Shown here piece after piece: positions 20,176 to 28,912 of a DNA stretch of 64,000 nt; position 1 is the stretch's first letter; each line of letters opens with the position of its first letter. The position numbers and the translations under genes are program-made. The notes beneath the pieces are model-generated. The model saw only the letters and a program-made list of their open reading frames with translations, was not told the DNA's origin and did no database searches. The DNA comes from Subsaximicrobium wynnwilliamsii (GTDB taxonomy: Bacteria; Bacteroidota; Bacteroidia; Flavobacteriales; Flavobacteriaceae): contig NZ_VORM01000003.1 in assembly GCF_007997225.1 (NCBI RefSeq), forward strand, positions 248,001-312,000. Direction: 5' to 3'.

Positions 20176-20260
20176 CGGAGAGTGTGGGATTCGAACCCAC
20201 GCGACAGTTACCCGTCGACAGTTTAGCAAACTGCTCCATTAACCACTCTGGCAACTCTCC
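20176..20260 (-). tRNA. tRNA-Ser (anticodon GCT)
   Basis: An 85-nt class II tRNA on the minus strand. The acceptor arms GGAGAGT and ACTCTCC pair, with discriminator G as expected for Ser. The anticodon loop in CAGTTTGCTAAACTG gives GCT. The long variable arm (CGACGGGTAACTGTCG) and T arm GGTTCGAATCC are present, and CCA is not encoded. It is first in the two-tRNA transcript. Confidence 0.95.
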
Positions 20261-20294
20261 AAAACCAAATAAAAAACGTGTTTTTATTGGACTG

Positions 20295-20302
20295 CAAATG
20301 TA
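20295..20302 (-). promoter_or_regulatory. Promoter −7 box (TACATTTG) of the tRNA pair
   Basis: On the minus strand TACATTTG matches TAnnTTTG exactly. A TTG lies about 20 bp upstream, at the expected −33 position. It sits about 35 nt before the tRNA-Ser 5' end. This is one of the cleanest promoters in the window. Confidence 0.7.
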
Positions 20303-20355
20303 GCCTTTCAAAAACAACATCACAACTATTTTTAAACATTTTTACGAAGCATCTG

Positions 20356-22404
20356 TTACTCAGGATATTCAATTCTCAAATGGAATATATTTGCCAATTT
20401 AGATTTCAAAACCTTCTTTATAATTTGTATTTCCTTGAACGTTATGTTAGCATTTAAGAACTGCCCATCTTCCATTTGTTTAGCGATAATGGTCTCAACA
20501 AATTTGTCTATTTTGGAGGAAGTAGGATCTTTCAAACTTTTTGAAGCTGCCTCCACACTATCGCACATCATTAAAATTGCGGTCTCTTTGCTAAAAGGCT
20601 GAGGCCCCGGATACCTAAAGTCATCTTCGGTAGTATCCTCATCCATCCCTTTTTCCTTCATGTAGAAATAATAAACCAAACTGGTACCATGGTGGGTTCT
20701 AATAAAATCGATTACACGGTCTGGCAAATTATTTTTCTTGGCGGTTTCAATGCCATTGATCACGTGGTCAATAATGATTTTTGCACTTTCCCGGGGAGCC
20801 AGTTCATCATGAGGGTTTAAACCTGTGGCCTGGTTTTCAGTGAAAAAAGTTGGATTCTTCATCTTACCAATATCATGGTATAATGCCCCTACCCTGATGA
20901 GCATGGCATTAGCCCCAATTTCGTTGGCAGAAGCCTCTGCCAAATTCGCAACATTCAAGGAATGGTGAAAAGTTCCAGGAGCCTTGTTTGACAATTCTTT
21001 CAACAGCTTGGTGTTGGTGTCTGAAAGTTCCAGTAAAGACACATCTGAGACCAGACCGAAGAGTTTTTCATATATATAGATCAAAGGTTGCACAAATAAT
21101 GTTGCCAAGCCACAGATCACGAATAAACCAAAAGTGGTAAAATCAATATTGTCTAAGCTCCCTTCATGAATGACATAAAACGCAAAATAGGAAATGATAT
21201 AAATGAGCGTTATCTGCCCCACTGAAATAAAGAGATTTGCACGTTTATACAACTCTGATACCGTTAAAATCGTGACAATGCCTGCAATGATTTGAAGGAA
21301 AATGTATTCATTGCTTTTTGGAACAATAAAACCCAAGAGTAAAATGGTGAGCACATGGGCAAATAAGCCTAGCCTTGCATCAAAAAAGGCCTTCAAGACC
21401 AATGGCAGAATACATAATGGTATTACGTAAACATATTGGGCATTATAATTTACGATCAACGTGGTCAACAAAATCATCAATAAAATATTGAAGAAAATAA
21501 AAGTGACCTTGGTATTGTCCATGAACACCTCGATTCTATATTTTCTCAAAAATAACAGCAACATCAATAACACCAGAGCCACCAAAAGCGCATAAGCAAA
21601 AATCACCAAGTTATAGTCTGAGGCAGACCAGACCTGTGACTCATATTCGGCTTCCAAGGATTTAAGGACATCGTACTTATTGCCTTCAACTATCTCGCCT
21701 TTAGAGATGAGTAAGGTTCCCTTCTCAACACTGCCCCTTACCAATGAAATGGCGTCTAATTTTTCCTTTATAGAACTTTGGGTTAGCGATTTGTTTATGG
21801 CCAGATTGGGTTTCACAATATCAAAAAACATGGAGACAAAAGCAGTCTTGAAACGCAAATCATTCTTGCTTCGCAGCTCGGTTCCAATGAATTTCTTAAA
21901 ACCATCAAACGCTGTTAGTTTGGAAAATTCGGTACGTGTTTTTTGAGTTTGATCTTCAAGAATAATGACCTCCTTATAGGCCACATAATCATAATTTTCA
22001 TCTAAGAGACCAACCGCATATATCTTATCCAACGCAGCTATCCCTACATTTTTTAATTCAGGATTGGCTTTTAAGACACTATCTGTGAATGCGGTCTTAA
22101 ATTTATCGTCATAAGCTTTATAAACCTGCGGTTTCACAGCGAGATCGATTTCAAAATAAACCGGACTGTTTTCTGAAACCTCCAACTGTTCTTTTTCTAA
22201 TTCCTCAGCAGATTTCTTAATGGCAAAATCAAAAGGTGCGTAGAGATTCTCTGATTGCCAAGGTTTTCCTTTATCAAAGTCATATTTAAATTTACCGCTC
22301 TTTGGAAACAGGTATACGATCAAGATCGTGGTACTAATAAATAGCAGGATCTTGTATAAGAAGGCATGGTTTTTATACCATTTATTCACTAAATCTTTCA
22401 TCAA
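20356..22404 (-). CDS. 7TM-HD membrane phosphohydrolase (PgpH-like)
   Basis: A 682-residue integral membrane protein. There is one N-terminal transmembrane helix (about residues 17–35), then an extracytoplasmic 7TMR-HDED domain (about 40–260), a block of membrane helices (about 265–460) and a cytoplasmic HD domain. The HD domain shows HHSLNVANLAEAS, LYHDIGK and RTHHGTS metal-binding motifs. Relatives such as Listeria PgpH hydrolyse cyclic di-AMP, which is the best functional guess. A TAnnTTTG box lies about 55 nt upstream at 22459–22466. It is divergent from the thiolase gene. Length and domain order match the family and the HD residues look intact. Confidence 0.87.
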   Translation of the reverse strand: MMKDLVNKWYKNHAFLYKILLFISTTILIVYLFPKSGKFKYDFDKGKPWQSENLYAPFDFAIKKSAEELEKEQLEVSENSPVYFEIDLAVKPQVYKAYDDKFKTAFTDSVLKANPELKNVGIAALDKIYAVGLLDENYDYVAYKEVIILEDQTQKTRTEFSKLTAFDGFKKFIGTELRSKNDLRFKTAFVSMFFDIVKPNLAINKSLTQSSIKEKLDAISLVRGSVEKGTLLISKGEIVEGNKYDVLKSLEAEYESQVWSASDYNLVIFAYALLVALVLLMLLLFLRKYRIEVFMDNTKVTFIFFNILLMILLTTLIVNYNAQYVYVIPLCILPLVLKAFFDARLGLFAHVLTILLLGFIVPKSNEYIFLQIIAGIVTILTVSELYKRANLFISVGQITLIYIISYFAFYVIHEGSLDNIDFTTFGLFVICGLATLFVQPLIYIYEKLFGLVSDVSLLELSDTNTKLLKELSNKAPGTFHHSLNVANLAEASANEIGANAMLIRVGALYHDIGKMKNPTFFTENQATGLNPHDELAPRESAKIIIDHVINGIETAKKNNLPDRVIDFIRTHHGTSLVYYFYMKEKGMDEDTTEDDFRYPGPQPFSKETAILMMCDSVEAASKSLKDPTSSKIDKFVETIIAKQMEDGQFLNANITFKEIQIIKKVLKSKLANIFHLRIEYPE

Positions 22405-22458
22405 TTATAGGTAAGCAACATGAATTTAATTTTCTAGGTAAAAATCGTTGATCTCATC

Positions 22459-22466
22459 CAAAAGTA
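22459..22466 (-). promoter_or_regulatory. −7 box (TACTTTTG) for the HD phosphohydrolase
   Basis: An exact match to TAnnTTTG on the minus strand, 55 nt before the start codon. The −33 element is not clear. Confidence 0.5.
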
Positions 22467-22532
22467 AGGAAATAATGTGCAACATCGATTTGATGTTATG
22501 ATTATCATGCCAAAAATTAAGCAAAAAATGAC

Positions 22533-22540
22533 TAGTTTTG
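22533..22540 (+). promoter_or_regulatory. −7 box (TAGTTTTG) for the thiolase gene
   Basis: An exact TAnnTTTG match, 26 nt upstream of the thiolase ATG, which implies a short leader. Together with the minus-strand box at 22459–22466 it forms a divergent promoter region. Confidence 0.5.
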
Positions 22541-22566
22541 TAGGAGTTTAATAAAATACATAAAGC

Positions 22567-23745
22567 ATGAGTAGAGAAGTTGTAATCGTATCGGCTGCAC
22601 GTACGCCAATTGGAAGTTTTTTAGGAAGTTTATCAACAGTTCCTGCACCTAGATTGGGCGCAATTGCCATAAAGGGCGCTTTAGATAAAATTAAATTAGA
22701 CCCAACACTTGTTAATGAAGTGATCATGGGCAACGTTGTGCAGGCAGGCGAAGGCCAGGCTCCCGCAAGACAAGCTGCCATTTACGCTGGTCTACCAGAA
22801 ACGGTACCCTGTACAACCATCAATAAAGTGTGTGCTTCGGGCATGAAAGCCTTAATGCAAGCCGCGCAATCCATTGCACTTGGAGATACCGATATTGTTG
22901 TTGCTGGAGGTATGGAAAACATGAGTTTAATACCTCACTATTATTATGCGAGAACCTCCAATAAGTTTGGACCTGCCACTATGGAAGACGGGATGCAAAA
23001 AGATGGCTTGGTTGATGCCTATGATAACAATGCCATGGGCGTTTGCGCAGATGCTTGTGCTACAGAATATAAATTCTCAAGAGAAGACCAAGACAATTAT
23101 GCCATACAATCCTACAAGCGCTCTGCGGAAGCTTGGGCGAATGGGAAATTTGATGATGAAGTAGTACCAGTAGAAGTACCTCAACGTCGCGGTGATGCCA
23201 TCATTGTTTCCAAAGATGAAGAATTCACCAATGTGAAATTAGAAAAAATACCATCATTGAGACCCGCTTTCACGAAAGATGGGACTGTAACCGCCGCGAA
23301 TGCCTCTACCATAAATGATGGCGCCGGCGCCATGGTTTTGATGAGTCGTGAAAAGGCTGACGAATTAGGGCTAAAACCATTGGCCACCATAAGAAGTTAT
23401 GCCGACGCAGCACAGGAACCAAAATGGTTTACCACTTCACCTTCCAAAGCGCTACCCAAAGCCCTGGACAAGGCAAATCTCAAACTTGAAGATGTTGATT
23501 TCTTTGAATTCAATGAAGCCTTTTCGGTTGTGGGCTTGGCAAATATGAAAATCCTTGGGCTTGATGACAGTAACGTCAATGTTAATGGCGGTGCAGTTTC
23601 CTTAGGGCATCCCCTAGGCTGCTCTGGTGTTAGGATTATGATTACCTTATTAAGTGTGCTTCAGCAAAATAATGCTAAAATAGGGGCTGCCGCTATTTGC
23701 AATGGTGGTGGAGGTGCTTCGGCAATGGTCATAGAACGAAACTAA
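22567..23745 (+). CDS. Acetyl-CoA C-acetyltransferase (thiolase)
   Basis: A 392-residue cytosolic thiolase that condenses or cleaves acetyl-CoA and acyl-CoA. The nucleophilic Cys is in [10 protein letters not shown] (about residue 89). The second active-site set is [19 protein letters not shown] with the catalytic His, and the C-terminal Cys near residue 378 (AICNGGGGA). Length is standard for the biosynthetic/degradative AtoB-like group. It is followed after 6 bp by an NlpC/P60 gene, probably on one transcript although the functions differ. Whether it serves fatty-acid breakdown, mevalonate or amino-acid catabolism cannot be told here. Confidence 0.95.
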   Translation: MSREVVIVSAARTPIGSFLGSLSTVPAPRLGAIAIKGALDKIKLDPTLVNEVIMGNVVQAGEGQAPARQAAIYAGLPETVPCTTINKVCASGMKALMQAAQSIALGDTDIVVAGGMENMSLIPHYYYARTSNKFGPATMEDGMQKDGLVDAYDNNAMGVCADACATEYKFSREDQDNYAIQSYKRSAEAWANGKFDDEVVPVEVPQRRGDAIIVSKDEEFTNVKLEKIPSLRPAFTKDGTVTAANASTINDGAGAMVLMSREKADELGLKPLATIRSYADAAQEPKWFTTSPSKALPKALDKANLKLEDVDFFEFNEAFSVVGLANMKILGLDDSNVNVNGGAVSLGHPLGCSGVRIMITLLSVLQQNNAKIGAAAICNGGGGASAMVIERN

Positions 23746-23751
23746 AATTCG

Positions 23752-24501
23752 ATGCTTTACGCTATTTGCAACCTTAGCATTGTTCCCTTAAGGGCAGAAC
23801 CTTCAGACAAAAGTGAATTGGTATCACAAATTTTGTATGGGGAAGTGTTTAAGGTCATCGAGCAACGCAAATATTGGAGCAAAATTCAATTGGCCTACGA
23901 TACTTACGAAGGCTGGGTTGACAATAAGCAATACATTGAAATTTCAGAAACCGATTTTGCAAGCATTTGTTCTCAAGATCCAATCATGAGCAGCGATTTA
24001 TTAGAGGTTGTCCAAGACCAGCAACACCAATTAACAACCATTCCTTTGGGATCCTCTTTAAACGGACTTGAATTGATGAAACATCATTATGATGGAAAGT
24101 TAACACGGGCAACCAATAAAAAAGACCATTTGGTTTCCACAGCGTTTCTATATTTGAATGCCCCTTATTTATGGGGAGGCAAAACGCCATTTGGCATAGA
24201 TTGCTCAGGTTTTACACAAATGGTTTACAAACTCAACGGCTATCATTTGCTAAGAGATGCCTCGCAGCAATCTAAACAGGGTCAGCCCTTAAGTTTTATT
24301 GAGGAGAGTGAAGCCGGTGATTTGGCTTTTTTTGATAACAATGATGGCGAAATCATACATGTGGGCATCATCATGGAAGACAATTACATCATCCATGCCC
24401 ACGGAAAAGTAAGAATTGACCGATTGGATCATTCCGGAATTTACAATGCTGAAAGAAATGTGCACACCCATAAGCTACGGGTGATAAAAAAGATTATTTA
24501 A
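23752..24501 (+). CDS. SH3b–NlpC/P60 cell-wall hydrolase
   Basis: A 249-residue protein with an N-terminal bacterial SH3-like domain (about residues 1–65; LRAEPSDKSELVSQILYGE). A C-terminal NlpC/P60 domain follows, with catalytic Cys in DCSGFTQMVY (about residue 152) and His in IHVGIIM, and a further IIHAHG as the third polar residue. It resembles γ-D-glutamyl-diamino-acid endopeptidases (YkfC type) that trim murein peptides. No signal peptide is visible from this start, so it is likely cytoplasmic and used in murein peptide recycling. It is 6 bp behind the thiolase gene and ends before a bidirectional terminator. Confidence 0.9.
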   Translation: MLYAICNLSIVPLRAEPSDKSELVSQILYGEVFKVIEQRKYWSKIQLAYDTYEGWVDNKQYIEISETDFASICSQDPIMSSDLLEVVQDQQHQLTTIPLGSSLNGLELMKHHYDGKLTRATNKKDHLVSTAFLYLNAPYLWGGKTPFGIDCSGFTQMVYKLNGYHLLRDASQQSKQGQPLSFIEESEAGDLAFFDNNDGEIIHVGIIMEDNYIIHAHGKVRIDRLDHSGIYNAERNVHTHKLRVIKKII

Positions 24502-24726
24502 AAGTTTAGATGCTTCCGAAGCAAGCGCTTTCAATCACAACTAGTAAATCGCGCGATGTATTTATTAATTTGCTAGTTTGCAGTGACCAGTATACTACCC
24601 GGGGAATGGCTCACTTAAAAGCAACCCTTTAATTTAGTCAAAACTCCTAATCACATACATATCACAGAAGTTGCTTTATGTGTTTTTCGCCAGAGAGGCA
24701 AAACAAATAGTGGCGATCAATAAAAG

Positions 24727-24759
24727 AAAGAGCGACTTACTTTAAGTAAATCGCTCTTT
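24727..24759. terminator. Bidirectional terminator between convergent genes
   Basis: AAAGAGCGA and TCGCTCTTT form the outer stem and TTACTT with AAGTAA the inner stem. A T-run follows on the plus strand and a T-rich stretch on the minus strand. It separates the NlpC/P60 gene (plus) from the TPR gene (minus). Confidence 0.8.
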
Positions 24760-24778
24760 TGTTGTGGCCTAAGAAATT

Positions 24779-26056
24779 TTAATTTCCTGCTTCCATACTT
24801 TCAACTTGAGCCTTCATCGTCTTGAACTTATCGGTATCTGATGTGATACTATAAATATTCATAAGGGTTTTGGCAGCTTCAATGTTATTTGGCTTAAGCT
24901 TAAGTGCAGTCTCCAAATATGGGATGGCACTCTTATACAGTTGAACACGTTGGTCACGCAATTCATCATAACGCTTATTATCTTTAGCCGAAGTACCCAA
25001 GGAATTCATCTCTTCAACTAGTTCAGCTTCTCCAGAAAGCATCAATACAGACAAATTGGTATAGGCATCTGAATAGGACGGCTCCAACTCAATAGCTCTT
25101 TCATAATACTTTTGAGCAGCTTCCTTTTCACCAGCCTCAGCTGCAATCACACCAAGATTATACTGTAGTTCCGCATTGTTGGGATCTTTGGTTGTGGCCT
25201 CTTCCATCAATTCTTTAAAGCGTTTTTTATTGCCCATTTTTAATTGAACATTTGCCTCAGAAATCAACAAGCCTAAATCATCTGGATTTGCTGCTCTGGC
25301 ATCTTCCATGGCTCCGAGCGCTTTTACGTCATCGCCATTGCTCAAGTGAATTAATGCAATATTTTTAACGATCTCTGCTTTTTTAGATTCGGTCTTTTTA
25401 TCCTTTGCCGCAATATGAGATCCCGATCTTACCGACATATCTCTCAAATTTTTGTTATCAAAAGCCTCTTCTTCGCCCGATTCCTTATTGGTGGCGTAGT
25501 ACTCCATGGCAACACCTTGATAGCCAAGGTCCCTAAGCTCCTCATATAATTTTAGTGAGGTCTTATAATCTTGAGCTGTCACTGCTGTAGATGCCGCATA
25601 ATAGAGATACAATGTATCTTTAGAAGACATTCTATAAGCTTGCTCAAAACCTGATGAAGATTTTATGTATTCTTCACTTTGTAGCGCTGTATTCGCTTTG
25701 GATAGAATACCGTTGATCATTTCAAGTTTCAAGTCATCAATCTCAGAAGAATATTTTTCCTTTCCTGATTGTTTTTCTATGACCTTTACTTTTTCAAAGT
25801 TTTCGATGGCCTTATCAATATCAGCATTGGAGCCAGTGCCGTTTGCAAAAAGTGCCTGACCTTTTAAAAAGTAATACTTCGCTTGTGTTTTCTCATCTGC
25901 ACCAGCGATCATTGGCTCAGCAATCGCCAAAGCCGATTTCGCATCGGCATAGTTACCAGATCCTATTGCCTTATCTGCATCTCTTAACTCACTTTTTTGA
26001 GCAAAAGAGAATGTACCGAATAACAAGGCCATTACAATTATCAATTGATTTTTCAT
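24779..26056 (-). CDS. Exported TPR-repeat protein
   Basis: A 425-residue protein with a signal peptide ending near FSFAQ (residue 20). The rest is helical tetratricopeptide-like repeats. The clearest are around NNAELQYNLGVIAAEAGEKEAA and SDAYTNLSVLMLSGE in the second half. A periplasmic or outer-membrane-associated scaffold is likely; no catalytic motif is seen. It starts 37 bp downstream of gyrA on the same strand, an arrangement that recurs in flavobacteria, so co-transcription is likely. No specific partner can be named. Confidence 0.85.
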   Translation of the reverse strand: MKNQLIIVMALLFGTFSFAQKSELRDADKAIGSGNYADAKSALAIAEPMIAGADEKTQAKYYFLKGQALFANGTGSNADIDKAIENFEKVKVIEKQSGKEKYSSEIDDLKLEMINGILSKANTALQSEEYIKSSSGFEQAYRMSSKDTLYLYYAASTAVTAQDYKTSLKLYEELRDLGYQGVAMEYYATNKESGEEEAFDNKNLRDMSVRSGSHIAAKDKKTESKKAEIVKNIALIHLSNGDDVKALGAMEDARAANPDDLGLLISEANVQLKMGNKKRFKELMEEATTKDPNNAELQYNLGVIAAEAGEKEAAQKYYERAIELEPSYSDAYTNLSVLMLSGEAELVEEMNSLGTSAKDNKRYDELRDQRVQLYKSAIPYLETALKLKPNNIEAAKTLMNIYSITSDTDKFKTMKAQVESMEAGN

Positions 26057-26093
26057 TACGTTTTAATTTTTAGTATTAGTAAATTGATTTTTT

Positions 26094-28658
26094 TTATTCT
26101 TCTTCGTTGCTAGAATCATCAACATCTGTGCCATCGTCTTGAGAGTCGGTAGTATCAATGGTGTCGTCTATCAAAATGTCATCTTCAATTTCCTCTTCAT
26201 CCTTCATCACTTTGGCCACTGCTGCAATAGAGTCGTTACCCTTCAAATTAATAAGTTTGACACCTTGTGTTGCACGTCCCATAACCCGCAATTCGTTGAC
26301 CGCCATTCTAATTGCAATCCCTGATTTGTTGATGATCATTAAATCATCTTCATCGGTCACACTTTTAATGGCCACCAAATGCCCGGTTTTTTCTGTAATT
26401 GAGATGGTTTTGACACCTTTGCCCCCACGGTTGGTTATCCTGTAAACCGCCTCACCATCTTCTGGGTCATCGATATAGCTTCGTTTTCCGTAGCCTTTTT
26501 CAGAAACCACCAAAACGGATTCCTCTTGAGACTCTTCAATGGCAATCATGCCAATGACTTCGTCCTTATCATTTGCCAACCTAATACCTCTTACGCCAGA
26601 TGCATTACGTCCCATTGGTCTTGTTTTCGCTTCTTCAAATCGAATTGCTTTGCCAGACTTCAGTGCCAGCATCACTTGGCTGTTGCCAGTTGTTAATTTA
26701 GCTTCCAACAACTCGTCATCTTCCTTGATGGTAATGGCGTTGATTCCGTTGGTTCTTGGTCTAGAATATTGCTCCAAAGATGTTTTCTTAACCTGTCCCT
26801 TTTTGGTTGCCATTATGACATAGTGGCTGTTAATGTAGTCTTCATTTTTAAGATCTTGGGTGCATATAAATGCCTTGACCTTATCATCCTGCTCAATATT
26901 GACTAGATTTTGAATGGCTCTACCCTTTGATGTCTTACTTCCTTCTGGGATTTCATAAACACGCATCCAAAAGCATTTGCCTTTTTGGGTAAAGAACAAC
27001 ATGTATTGGTGATTGGTGCCTACAAATAGATACTCTAGAAAATCCTCACTACGGGTAGTGGATGCTTTTTGGCCAACTCCACCTCTATTTTGAGTTTTGT
27101 ATTCTGCCAAAGACGTTCTTTTTATGTAACCAGCGTGTGAAATGGTAATGACCACTTGCTCATCTGGAATCATATCCTCAATACTTAAATCTCCTCCAGC
27201 ATATTCTATGACCGAGCGGCGCTCATCACCATATTTCTCTTTGATGACCAAAAGTTCTTCCTTGATAATGTCATAACGACGCTCTTGTTTATCAAGAATA
27301 TCTTTCAAATCCTCAATGGTTTTCATCAATTCTTCATATTCTGTACGCAGTTTATCCTGCTCCAGGCCGGTCAATTGACGTAATCGCATTTCTACGATGG
27401 CTTTTGCCTGAATTTCGCTCAATTCAAAACGGGCTATCAATTTTCCACGTGCTTCTTCAGCATTTGACGACGCTCGAATAAGGGCGATCACTTCATCTAT
27501 ATTGTCTGAAGCAATTATTAGTCCTTCAAGAATATGTGCTCTCTCTTCCGCTTTGCGCAATTCGTATTTGGTACGCCTCACTACGACCTCATGTCTATGC
27601 TCCACGAAATAGTGAATCATCTCCTTTAAGTTCAATAATTGTGGTCGCCCTTTTACCAAAGCGATATTATTGACACTAAATGAAGATTGCAATGCTGTAT
27701 ATTTATACAACATATTCAATACAATATTGGGTATAGCATCGCGCTTAAGTATATAGACAACGCGCATTCCATTTCTATCAGATTCATCCCTGATTAAAGA
27801 AATGCCTTCAATTTTCTTGTCATTGACCAAGTCGGCAGTCTTTTTGATCATATCTGCCTTGTTCACTTGGTAAGGAATTTCTGTCACAATGATGCATTCC
27901 TTCCCTTGCACCTCTTCTATGATCGCCTTGGCGCGCATGACAACTCGTCCACGCCCAGTTTTAAAAGCTTCACGTACGCCATCATATCCATAAATAATAC
28001 CACCGGTAGGAAAATCTGGTGCCTTGATGTGTTGTATAAGCTCATCAATCTCGATATCGTTGTTTTCTATATAAGCAATTGTACCGTCTATAACTTCAGT
28101 TAAATTATGTGGTGGCATGTTTGTTGCCATACCCACAGCGATACCAGATGCTCCATTAACCAATAGCCCTGGGATACGGGTTGGCAAAACGGTTGGCTCG
28201 TGTAAGGTATCATCAAAATTAAGCTTTTGATCAACCGTTTCCTTATCGATATCGGCCAACATCTCTTCAGAAATCTTGTGCATTCTGGCCTCTGTATAAC
28301 GCATCGCTGCAGGACTGTCACCATCAATAGAACCAAAGTTTCCTTGGCCATCCACCAACATATAGCGCAAACTCCATTCCTGGGCCATACGCACCATGGC
28401 ATCATAAACGGAAGTGTCACCATGTGGATGGTACTTACCTAAAACTTCACCAACAATTCTTGCCGATTTTTTATGTGCAGTATTTGATCTCACTCCTAGT
28501 TCATGCATACCAAACAACACCCGTCTGTGCACTGGCTTTAAACCATCTCGCACATCAGGTAATGCACGTGACACAATGACTGACATTGAATAATCAATGT
28601 ATGCCGACTTCATTTCATCTTCAATATTTATAGGAATCAGTTTCTCTTCTTGTTGCAT
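26094..28658 (-). CDS. gyrA: DNA gyrase subunit A
   Basis: An 854-residue subunit of the type IIA topoisomerase that breaks and rejoins DNA. The catalytic Tyr is in [10 protein letters not shown] (about residue 121). The quinolone pocket reads [10 protein letters not shown], so the E. coli Ser83 and Asp87 equivalents are Thr and Asp; Thr is the usual wild-type residue in flavobacteria. C-terminal DNA-wrapping blades are present, with a GyrA-box-like QNRGGVGQ and a later TNRGGKG. The acidic C-terminal tail (many D/E after about residue 820) is typical. It is divergent from clpC and followed by the TPR gene. Confidence 0.98.
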   Translation of the reverse strand: MQQEEKLIPINIEDEMKSAYIDYSMSVIVSRALPDVRDGLKPVHRRVLFGMHELGVRSNTAHKKSARIVGEVLGKYHPHGDTSVYDAMVRMAQEWSLRYMLVDGQGNFGSIDGDSPAAMRYTEARMHKISEEMLADIDKETVDQKLNFDDTLHEPTVLPTRIPGLLVNGASGIAVGMATNMPPHNLTEVIDGTIAYIENNDIEIDELIQHIKAPDFPTGGIIYGYDGVREAFKTGRGRVVMRAKAIIEEVQGKECIIVTEIPYQVNKADMIKKTADLVNDKKIEGISLIRDESDRNGMRVVYILKRDAIPNIVLNMLYKYTALQSSFSVNNIALVKGRPQLLNLKEMIHYFVEHRHEVVVRRTKYELRKAEERAHILEGLIIASDNIDEVIALIRASSNAEEARGKLIARFELSEIQAKAIVEMRLRQLTGLEQDKLRTEYEELMKTIEDLKDILDKQERRYDIIKEELLVIKEKYGDERRSVIEYAGGDLSIEDMIPDEQVVITISHAGYIKRTSLAEYKTQNRGGVGQKASTTRSEDFLEYLFVGTNHQYMLFFTQKGKCFWMRVYEIPEGSKTSKGRAIQNLVNIEQDDKVKAFICTQDLKNEDYINSHYVIMATKKGQVKKTSLEQYSRPRTNGINAITIKEDDELLEAKLTTGNSQVMLALKSGKAIRFEEAKTRPMGRNASGVRGIRLANDKDEVIGMIAIEESQEESVLVVSEKGYGKRSYIDDPEDGEAVYRITNRGGKGVKTISITEKTGHLVAIKSVTDEDDLMIINKSGIAIRMAVNELRVMGRATQGVKLINLKGNDSIAAVAKVMKDEEEIEDDILIDDTIDTTDSQDDGTDVDDSSNEEE

Positions 28659-28912
28659 AAATTATAAGTATTATTTTTTGTGGTTTTTCAAAACGTGCTA
28701 AGATAACCAATTTAAGCATGTTTCTAGGCGTTTTAAGCGCGTTTTTAGAAATTCTTATTAACATTGGCAGTGTATATTTTTAATAAGTAATATCTATGAT
28801 TTTTTGATTTTCTGAAGTTTTTTAACTCTATTAGTGCTACCTACATAAATAAGGTATAGTTTTTGCCTTATTACAATAGATTTTATTATTTTTAATGCAG
28901 AAAGAAATTACT

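Noticed and set aside
20009-20242. 77-codon plus-strand frame across the tRNA genes
   Set aside because: It is the reverse complement of tRNA-Pro and tRNA-Ser plus repeat DNA; its GFEPATSASQ-like string is a known tRNA-derived annotation artefact.
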